Shown: positions 6,249-11,359 of the stretch, in pieces | Layout: every line of letters begins with the position of its first letter | Position numbering within the stretch: position 1 is the stretch's first letter | Source of the DNA: Planctomycetota bacterium | GTDB taxonomy: Bacteria; Planctomycetota; Phycisphaerae; Sedimentisphaerales; UBA12454 | Length of the DNA: 11,359 nucleotides | NCBI GenBank assembly: GCA_018828825.1 | Contig: JAHJUV010000040.1 | Coordinates: 1 to 11,359, forward strand | Reading direction: 5' to 3' | The notes under the pieces: model-generated | Databases searched by the model: none | Told to the model about the DNA's origin: nothing | What the model saw: only the letters and a program-made list of their open reading frames with translations | Position numbers and translations under genes: made by a program

Positions 6249-6877
6249 AGTTCAACGCCTTGTAATTCATCAATTATTCTCTTAATATTCGATACTGCCC
6301 TTTCGAGTTTATGACTTTTGGACTTTTTTGCATATTCATCAAGCACATCTTTATTAAGCCGGCTGAAATTCTGCAATCTAATCTCATCAATAAATTCTCT
6401 TCTGTCTCCGCCAGCAGTTAAATAAATCCAATCGAGCAAAGCTTTTTCCGGCCGGGCAACAAAGGCCTGCTGTTTGGCTGATAATTCAGCCTTATAATAA
6501 CCCCAGAAAAATTTTTGACTGATATGCCTGTATTCAAATCGGCCAAGCGGAGTTTCTAATCTCTCAGGTCTGCCGACCGTTACACTTGTAACAACAGGAA
6601 CAAATTCCGGAATCATTCCATACCAAGCCAAGGCCGACTGAAGACTCACATAAGATGGCAATTTCAATCTGTTGGCAATAGTGAATGCCTCCGGTTTGAC
6701 TTTTCTGTAAGGCTCGGCAAGTATATATAAACCCTTGTGTAATCTTATAAGCCTGCCGTCTTTAACCCAGCGATTGAGCTGCAATCTCACTTGGGCCAGA
6801 TTCTGACCTGCAACCATAAATCTAGTCGTAAAACACGACAAATTTGCTGTTCTCTTTAGTAATTCTTCAAATTCCAT
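6245..6877 (-). CDS. AbiEi-like antitoxin / transcriptional regulator
   Basis: A 210-residue protein matching the AbiEi antitoxin layout. Residues about 5-53 form a winged helix-turn-helix ending in KDGRLIRLHKGLYIL. A larger C-terminal domain follows, containing PSYVSLQSALAWYGMIPE and ARPEKALLDWIYL, both typical of the family. In known AbiE systems this protein neutralises the toxin without direct tight binding and represses the operon. It is the first gene of the pair, and its stop overlaps the toxin start. ATG 6877 begins MEFEELLKR. A short dyad, ATCAT-AA-ATGAT at 6889-6900, lies just upstream and could be an operator. No convincing Shine-Dalgarno is seen. The pair sits between gntR and the leuS operon, a typical accessory insertion. 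Confidence 0.88.
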   Translation of the reverse strand: MEFEELLKRTANLSCFTTRFMVAGQNLAQVRLQLNRWVKDGRLIRLHKGLYILAEPYRKVKPEAFTIANRLKLPSYVSLQSALAWYGMIPEFVPVVTSVTVGRPERLETPLGRFEYRHISQKFFWGYYKAELSAKQQAFVARPEKALLDWIYLTAGGDRREFIDEIRLQNFSRLNKDVLDEYAKKSKSHKLERAVSNIKRIIDELQGVEL

Positions 6878-6888
6878 AGCATAAATAC

Positions 6889-6900
6889 ATCATAAATGAT
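6889..6900. promoter_or_regulatory. Small dyad upstream of the AbiE operon
   Basis: ATCAT (6889-6893) and ATGAT (6896-6900) form a 5-bp inverted repeat with a 2-bp centre, 12 bp before the antitoxin ATG. Known AbiEi proteins bind inverted repeats in their own promoters, which makes this a plausible but weak operator candidate in AT-rich DNA. Confidence 0.25.
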
Positions 6901-6999
6901 AAATTATTGCAATATATTTTTCGACATGTGTTTATGCAAACTTTAAAGATAAATAATTGTATTTTGGACTATATTTGTCCTTATAGCTTAATGTTTCCC

Positions 7000-7027
7000 T
7001 TGCCTCACCTGCGTTTAACGATATACT
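7000..7027 (+). promoter_or_regulatory. Promoter of the fmdB-leuS operon
   Basis: TTGCCT (7000-7005) and TATACT (7022-7027) are spaced by 16 bp, both close to the sigma-70 consensus. Transcription would start near 7034, leaving about 40 nt of leader before the fmdB start. An inverted repeat, TATTGGTT (7027-7034) with AACCCAATA (7046-7054) and one bulged base, overlaps the predicted start point. Confidence 0.55.
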
Positions 7028-7073
7028 ATTGGTTTTTTCGGCCAGAACCCAATAATTTGAAAAGGAAGGCTTT

Positions 7074-7292
7074 ATGCCCATTTTCGAATATAAATGCGCC
7101 GATTGCGGCAAAGTCAGCGAATTTCTGGAAAAGACTATTCCCTCCAGGCTCGCCCATACCTGCCCTGCCTGCGGAGGCAAAAATCTGACAAAGCAGTTTT
7201 CAACCTTTGCCGCTATGGTAAAGCAGCCCGCGGCCGGTTCAAATTGTCTCTCCTGCCCATCAGGCCGAATCTGCCCTCATTCAGGACTCTAA
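7074..7292 (+). CDS. FmdB-family zinc ribbon protein
   Basis: A 72-residue protein starting MPIFEYKCADCG, the hallmark of the FmdB zinc ribbon family. The ribbon is C8-x-x-C11 with C30-x-x-C33. A second cysteine cluster (C58, C61, C67) lies near the C-terminus. The family is small, cytosolic and probably binds one zinc. The name comes from a proposed regulator of formamidase, and the real role is unclear. The start is secure: AAGGAAGG at 7062-7069 is an excellent Shine-Dalgarno for ATG 7074. The stop is only 5 bp from the leuS ATG, so the two are co-transcribed and perhaps translationally coupled. That suggests a housekeeping role tied to translation, but this is inference. Confidence 0.9.
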   Translation: MPIFEYKCADCGKVSEFLEKTIPSRLAHTCPACGGKNLTKQFSTFAAMVKQPAAGSNCLSCPSGRICPHSGL

Positions 7293-7297
7293 AAACT

Positions 7298-9955
7298 ATG
7301 AACGAAAACACAGGATTCTATAACTTTAACGATATAGAGAAAAAGTGGCAAAATTACTGGGAAACCAATAAGACTTTCGCCGCGGCCGACTGCGATAAAA
7401 GCAAACCCAAATATTACGTGCTGGATATGTTTCCGTATCCATCGGCCCAGGGTCTGCACGTCGGCCATCCGGAAGGCTACACCGCAAGCGATATCGTCTC
7501 CCGATATAAAAGGATGAAAGGCTTTAACGTCCTGCACCCGATAGGCTGGGATGCATTCGGCCTGCCCGCAGAGCAATACGCCGTCCAGACCGGCACACAC
7601 CCCGCAACAACCACACAGCAGAACATCGATAATATGCGAAGGCAGATTAAGGCACTGGGCTTTTCATACGACTGGGACAGACAGGTCGATACCACAGACC
7701 CGAAATACTATAAATGGACGCAGTGGATTTTCCTGAAATTATTCAACAGCTATTTCGACGAAAAAGAACAGAAGGCAAAACCGATAGCTGGGCTCATCAA
7801 AAAGCTCGAAGCAGGAAAATTGTGCGTTGGCCCTGACGGCCAAGCTGCCCTCGCCAATCCTATACCGGCAGTTATGGGCGAACCGGTAGGCACACACAAA
7901 TGGCACGAACTGGACAAAGAAGAAAAAGAAGAATTTCTTAATAATCACCGTCTTGCCTACGAGGCTGAAGTGGCCGTTAATTGGTGTCCGGAACTCGGAA
8001 CCGTTCTTGCCAACGAAGAAGTAATCGGCGGCATAAGTGAACGAGGCGGACATCCGGTAATACGAAAACCGATGCGGCAGTGGATGCTGCGGATTACTAA
8101 ATACGCCGACAGGCTTCAGGATGATTTGAAACTTGTCGATTGGCCCGAATCGATAAAAAAACTTCAGACCGACTGGATTGGAAAAAGCATCGGCGCCGAA
8201 GTCGATTTCAAGGTTGACGGCTTCGATGAAATAATCACGGTCTTTACCACCCGTCCGGATACGCTCTTCGGCGCAACATATATGGTGCTTTCGCCTGAGC
8301 ATCCGCTTGTGGACGAAATTACAACCGCGCAGCAGAAAAACGCAGTCGAGGAATATAAAAAAATAGCTCAAAGCAAAAGCGACCTCGACAGGACAGACCT
8401 GGCGAAAGAAAAAACCGGTGTATTTACCGGCGCCTTTGCAATAAATCCGGTTAATGACCAGAAAATTCCAATCTGGATAAGCGATTATGTTCTTATAAGC
8501 TATGGTACAGGCGCGATAATGAGCGTACCTGCTCACGATGAGCGCGATTTCGAGTTCGCAAAGAAATTCGGTCTGAAAATCATACCAGTAGTTGAGCCGG
8601 AAGATAAAGACCTTGCTGCAAAAGTTGACAAAGGCGAATATTGCTTCGTTGGTGACGGCATTGCCATAAACAGCGGGAAATTTACCGGCCTTTCGACGGC
8701 GGAATTTAAGGAAAAAATTACGAAATGGCTCCAGGACAATGACCTCGGCAAAAAGGCGGTTAATTACAAGCTTCGCGACTGGCTGTTTTCAAGACAGAGA
8801 TACTGGGGCGAGCCGTTCCCGCTGCTGCATTGCGAGGATGGTAGTCTAATCGCACTTGATGAAAAGGATTTGCCGCTGGTTCTGCCGGAGGTGAAAACTT
8901 ACAAACCCGCAGGCACAGGTGAATCCCCGCTGGCTACGATAGATAACTGGCTAAACGTAAAACTGCCGGACGGCAGGAAAGCGAAACGCGAGACAAACAC
9001 AATGCCGCAGTGGGCCGGAAGCTGCTGGTACTATCTGCGGTATCTCGACCCAAACAACGACCATGCCAGCTGGGAAAAAGATAAGGAAAAATACTGGATG
9101 CCGGTTGATTTATACATCGGCGGAGCTGAGCACGCGGTATTGCATCTGCTTTATTCACGGTTCTGGCACAAGACGCTCTATGATTTAGGTTATGTCAGCA
9201 CGGTTGAACCATTTAAAAAACTTATCAATCAGGGAATGATACTCGGCGAAGACAATCAGAAGATGAGCAAGTCCAGAGGCAATGTCGTCAATCCCGACAA
9301 AGTCATCACCGACTACGGCGCCGATTCGATGAGACTTTATGAAATGTTTATGGGCCCGCTCGAAGCGACCAAGCCCTGGAATATGCAGGGTGTCGAAGGC
9401 GTGCATAGATTTTTAAACAAACTCTGGCGAACAGCCATCGACGAGCAAACCGGCAATCTTAACAGCAGTATAAAAGATATCGAAGCCGATGAGGAAACAC
9501 AGCGATTGCTTCATCAGACTATAAAAAAGGTTACGCAGGATATTGACAATTTCCGGTTCAACACGGCAATCAGCCAAATGATGATTTTTGTCAATCATTT
9601 GAGCAAACTGAAAACAAAACCCAAAAAGGTAATAGAATTGTTCGTGCTTGTTCTGGCTCCTTTTTCGCCGCATATCGCCGAAGAGCTGTGGCAAAAGCTT
9701 GGGCACACAAACACATTGGCCTGCGAAAAATGGCCGAAGTTCGATGAAAATCTCGCAAAAGAAAAAGAAATTGAGATTGCCGTTCAAGTGCTCGGCAAAA
9801 TAAAGGATAAAATCGTAGTTTCCGCCGATGCCGATGAGGAAGAAATTAAGCAAAAGGCTCTTGCCTGCGAAAAAGTCGCGGCAGCGATTGCAGGTAAAGA
9901 AATAAAAAAGATAATCGTTATCAAATCCAGATTAGTAAATATTGTTACAGGGTAA
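7298..9955 (+). CDS. leuS: Leucyl-tRNA synthetase (class I)
   Basis: An 885-residue cytosolic enzyme that charges tRNA-Leu with leucine. The ATP-binding HIGH-type motif is H54-V-G-H57 in GLHVGHPEGY, and the second signature KMSKS is intact at 655-659. The CP1 editing domain is present with TTRPDTLFGA and the HDERD segment (413-417), whose aspartate is needed for proofreading. The anticodon-binding and C-terminal domains are complete to the last residue. Residues about 152-216 form an extra segment compared with E. coli LeuRS, placed just before AEVAVNWCPELGTVLANE. I recall similar insertions in Bacteroidetes and planctomycetes. The reading frame stays open upstream to 7094, but ATG 7298 gives the family's N-terminus and lies just after the fmdB stop. 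The stop codon abuts the first CACAGAG repeat. Confidence 0.97.
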   Translation: MNENTGFYNFNDIEKKWQNYWETNKTFAAADCDKSKPKYYVLDMFPYPSAQGLHVGHPEGYTASDIVSRYKRMKGFNVLHPIGWDAFGLPAEQYAVQTGTHPATTTQQNIDNMRRQIKALGFSYDWDRQVDTTDPKYYKWTQWIFLKLFNSYFDEKEQKAKPIAGLIKKLEAGKLCVGPDGQAALANPIPAVMGEPVGTHKWHELDKEEKEEFLNNHRLAYEAEVAVNWCPELGTVLANEEVIGGISERGGHPVIRKPMRQWMLRITKYADRLQDDLKLVDWPESIKKLQTDWIGKSIGAEVDFKVDGFDEIITVFTTRPDTLFGATYMVLSPEHPLVDEITTAQQKNAVEEYKKIAQSKSDLDRTDLAKEKTGVFTGAFAINPVNDQKIPIWISDYVLISYGTGAIMSVPAHDERDFEFAKKFGLKIIPVVEPEDKDLAAKVDKGEYCFVGDGIAINSGKFTGLSTAEFKEKITKWLQDNDLGKKAVNYKLRDWLFSRQRYWGEPFPLLHCEDGSLIALDEKDLPLVLPEVKTYKPAGTGESPLATIDNWLNVKLPDGRKAKRETNTMPQWAGSCWYYLRYLDPNNDHASWEKDKEKYWMPVDLYIGGAEHAVLHLLYSRFWHKTLYDLGYVSTVEPFKKLINQGMILGEDNQKMSKSRGNVVNPDKVITDYGADSMRLYEMFMGPLEATKPWNMQGVEGVHRFLNKLWRTAIDEQTGNLNSSIKDIEADEETQRLLHQTIKKVTQDIDNFRFNTAISQMMIFVNHLSKLKTKPKKVIELFVLVLAPFSPHIAEELWQKLGHTNTLACEKWPKFDENLAKEKEIEIAVQVLGKIKDKIVVSADADEEEIKQKALACEKVAAAIAGKEIKKIIVIKSRLVNIVTG

Positions 9956-9956
9956 G

Positions 9957-10012
9957 CCACAGAGAATATGAAAGTATTAAATTTAGCCACAGAGAGCACA
10001 GAGGACACAGAG
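9957..10012 (+). repeat. CACAGAG array A, between leuS and the GxxExxY gene
   Basis: CACAGAG occurs at 9958-9964, 9988-9994, 9997-10003 and 10006-10012. The last three are tandem with an exact 9-bp period and two-base spacers AG and GA. AGCCACAGAGA at 9955-9965 recurs exactly 30 bp later at 9985-9995. The array begins at the leuS stop codon and ends 11 bp before the next ATG, whose upstream region has no other Shine-Dalgarno. The AGAG at 10009-10012 might therefore also help ribosome binding. Confidence 0.85.
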
Positions 10013-10023
10013 ATATAAATAAA

Positions 10024-10389
10024 ATGAACGACGAACTAACAGAAAAAATTATTGGCGCTGCGATAGAAGTCCATAATATACTTGGTCCCGGATTGCTCGA
10101 ATCAATTTATGAAGAGGCTCTGTGCTTGGAATTTTCTTTGAGAGGTATAAAATATCAAAGGCAGGTTGATTGTGATATTGTTTATAAAGGGAAAACCATT
10201 AAAGGCCAAAAACTTGATTTACTTGTTGAAAATGAGGTTGTCGTAGAAATTAAATCTTTGTCGAAAATGCCGGAAGTTGCTTTAGCTCAAACTCTTTCAT
10301 ATCTTAAAGCAACAAATTTAAAAAGAGGTTTAATAATTAATTTCGGTGAGAAAAGATTGATAGACGGCGTTAAACGGGTGTCCTTATGA
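10024..10389 (+). CDS. GxxExxY protein (PD-(D/E)XK nuclease-like)
   Basis: A 121-residue protein of the GxxExxY family (TIGR04256 type), named for the motif seen here as G23-L-L-E26-S-I-Y29 in GPGLLESIYEEAL. The remaining conserved parts match a PD-(D/E)XK nuclease core: D65 in LDLL, E75-I-K77 in VVVEIKS, and Q89 in ALAQTLSYL, ending RGLIINFGEKRLIDGVKR. The fold suggests DNA or RNA cleavage, but no function is established for the family. It is complete and near the usual 120-130 residues. ATG 10024 follows array A, and array B begins 11 bp after the stop. Base composition is AT-richer than leuS, which fits acquisition. I recall such genes being multi-copy and repeat-associated in other environmental bacteria. 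Confidence 0.9.
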   Translation: MNDELTEKIIGAAIEVHNILGPGLLESIYEEALCLEFSLRGIKYQRQVDCDIVYKGKTIKGQKLDLLVENEVVVEIKSLSKMPEVALAQTLSYLKATNLKRGLIINFGEKRLIDGVKRVSL

Positions 10390-10399
10390 AAACCAAAGC

Positions 10400-10418
10400 C
10401 ACAGAGAACACAGAGAAA
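10400..10418 (+). repeat. CACAGAG array B, between the two nuclease-like genes
   Basis: Two CACAGAG units at 10400-10406 and 10409-10415 with the same 9-bp period and AA spacer. The 19-nt string CACAGAGAACACAGAGAAA is repeated exactly, in inverted orientation, at 11258-11240. The array lies 11 bp after the GxxExxY stop and 32 bp before the next ATG. Confidence 0.85.
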
Positions 10419-10450
10419 AAAGAAATCTATTTTTTTGGCAGATATTAGAG

Positions 10451-11179
10451 ATGGACAAAAAACACATCATTAACGAAATTATTAGAACGGCAAAGGAAAA
10501 TAATGGCACTCCGTTAGGAAAAGACAGATTTGCCAGTGCAACAGGGATTAAATGGTCAGATTGGTACGGAAAATACTGGTCCAAGTGGGGTGATGCAGTT
10601 AAGGAAGCAGGATTTAAGCCAAATAAACTACAAATTGCTTATGACACAAACGTATTAATAGAACATATAATTTCCTTAATTAGAGAAATAAGGAAATTTC
10701 CTACTTCAGGTGAGATCCGATTAAAAGCATATACTAATAAAGGATTCCCCTCTCATAATGTATTTAACCGGTTAGGAAATAAAACTAAAAAGGTTGAAAA
10801 AATTCTTAAGTATTGCAAAGACAAGGGTAATTACCGAGACGTTATTGAAATTTGCAAAGAAGTTCTTGGTTCTTCAGAAAAGGAAGGCAACTCTGATGCC
10901 GGAAAAGACGATTTAAAATTCGGCTATGTGTATTTAATGAAATCCGGGCGATATTACAAAATAGGAAGAAGCGATTGCGTTGAAAAACGAAATTATGAAA
11001 TAGGAATTAAGCTACCAGAGGAATTAAAAATAATTCATAAAATTAAAACAGATGACCCAATTGGAATAGAAGCCTATTGGCATAAAAGGTTTGAAAATAA
11101 AAAAGTACGGAAACGAACGGAATGGTTTGATTTGTCAAATAGCGACATTAAGACATTTAAGCGAAGAACATTTATGTAA
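10451..11179 (+). CDS. GIY-YIG (T5orf172-like) nuclease with N-terminal homing-endonuclease-type repeats
   Basis: A 242-residue protein. Residues about 5-58 resemble the homing endonuclease-associated repeat (HNH_repeat, PF18780-like): a helix, then TPLGKDRF, then YWSKWGDAVKEAGF. A second, weaker copy spans about 68-125 (FPTSGEIRLKAY ... VFNRLGNK). A linker rich in acidic and small residues follows. Residues about 157-240 are a GIY-YIG/T5orf172 domain with GYVYLMKSGRYYKIGRS, a candidate metal-binding glutamate in GIEAYWHKRF, and TEWFDLS near the end. The layout of DNA-binding repeats plus a nuclease domain suits site-specific cleavage, as in homing enzymes. It is AT-rich (about 32% GC in one 60-base sample). 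The ribosome binding site is poor. It is bracketed by inverted 19-nt CACAGAG repeats. Confidence 0.8.
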   Translation: MDKKHIINEIIRTAKENNGTPLGKDRFASATGIKWSDWYGKYWSKWGDAVKEAGFKPNKLQIAYDTNVLIEHIISLIREIRKFPTSGEIRLKAYTNKGFPSHNVFNRLGNKTKKVEKILKYCKDKGNYRDVIEICKEVLGSSEKEGNSDAGKDDLKFGYVYLMKSGRYYKIGRSDCVEKRNYEIGIKLPEELKIIHKIKTDDPIGIEAYWHKRFENKKVRKRTEWFDLSNSDIKTFKRRTFM

Positions 11180-11239
11180 TAAACATTTTATTCTGTGTTA
11201 AAATAACGTGATGAAAAATCCAAATATTAAAATAAATTA

Positions 11240-11258
11240 TTTCTCTGTGTTCTCTGTG
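11240..11258 (-). repeat. CACAGAG array C, inverted
   Basis: CTCTGTG at 11243-11249 and 11252-11258 is two CACAGAG units on the minus strand, again with 9-bp period. With array B it forms an exact 19-nt inverted repeat around the GIY-YIG gene. Inverse orientation at the far end is what a terminal repeat of a mobile unit would look like. The 60 bp between the gene stop and this array holds only an AT-rich 6-bp dyad (ATTTTA/TAAAAT at 11185-11204). Confidence 0.85.
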
Positions 11259-11307
11259 AGCTTGTATGTTGACAACAGTCATGGTTAATAATAGTCTCAT
11301 AGGTAAA

Positions 11308-11352
11308 GCTGGTGCTGGCGAGGCGAGCGTAGCGAGCCGAGCAAGCACCAGC
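11308..11352. repeat. GC-rich hairpin with internal GCGAG direct repeats
   Basis: GCTGGTGCT (11308-11316) and AGCACCAGC (11344-11352) pair as a 9-bp stem around a 27-nt loop. The loop carries the direct repeat GCGAG-CGTA-GCGAG (11323-11336) within GGCGAGCGTAGCGAGCC. It is strikingly GC-rich next to AT-rich DNA and runs to near the window edge, so the full element may extend beyond. No gene is seen in 11180-11359. Confidence 0.55.
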
Positions 11353-11359
11353 AGGCGAC

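Noticed and set aside
7094..7297. N-terminal extension of LeuRS by 68 residues
   Set aside because: The extra stretch overlaps the well-supported zinc ribbon gene in another frame and is not LeuRS-like. ATG 7298 gives the normal N-terminus.
7739..8536. Open frame of 265 codons antisense to leuS
   Set aside because: It is a frame shadow of leuS with no recognisable domain and many aromatic residues typical of antisense translation.
9957..11258. CRISPR array from the recurring CACAGAG units
   Set aside because: Repeats are 7 bp with 2-bp spacers and occur in both orientations. There are no 25-40 bp repeats with spacers and no cas genes.
11211..11288. 25-codon frame reading through inverted array C (encodes FSVFSVS)
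   Set aside because: It is a by-product of the repeat. There is no ribosome binding site and no similarity to known proteins.

Overview
The window reads as bacterial chromosome, mostly housekeeping genes with a short accessory tail. Genes for queuosine and ms2i6A tRNA modification, an insertion-bearing LeuRS, an APC permease fused to a PTS EIIA domain, and several palindromic or short tandem repeats together suggest Planctomycetota (Phycisphaerae/Sedimentisphaerales-like). That placement rests on general resemblance and is only moderately likely; no rRNA or other decisive marker is present.

Layout. 1-92: the last codons of queA. 241-699: a stand-alone PTS EIIA (PtsN-like) protein with a consensus -10 box. 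760-2124 (minus): miaB. 2096-2315: a repeat-rich stretch. It holds a long inverted repeat bracketing the miaB Shine-Dalgarno and start codon, and two 57-bp hairpin repeats whose stems differ by paired (compensatory) changes. 2320-2616 (minus): a small UPF0213-type GIY-YIG protein ending 5 bp from the second hairpin. 2666-4510 (minus): the permease-EIIA fusion, divergent from a GntR/FCD regulator (4666-5358) across a 155-bp region with a perfect 23-bp palindrome. 5436-6877 (minus): a two-gene AbiE-type toxin-antitoxin operon with a 4-bp overlap. 7074-9955: a promoter followed by fmdB-like zinc ribbon and leuS, 5 bp apart.

9956-11258 is the most unusual part. Arrays of CACAGAG at a strict 9-bp period start at the leuS stop codon, recur between the next two genes, and return in inverted orientation after the second gene. 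The enclosed genes are a GxxExxY protein (PD-(D/E)XK-like) and a GIY-YIG protein with N-terminal homing-endonuclease-type repeats. Both are visibly AT-richer than leuS. This looks like a repeat-bounded nuclease cassette inserted behind a housekeeping gene. The window closes with a GC-rich hairpin (11308-11352).

Working together: queA, miaB, leuS and probably fmdB belong to core translation. The permease and GntR protein form a likely regulated uptake unit, and a second EIIA protein nearby hints at phosphorelay control. The AbiE pair is a probable phage-defence or addiction module. The CACAGAG cassette has no assigned role.
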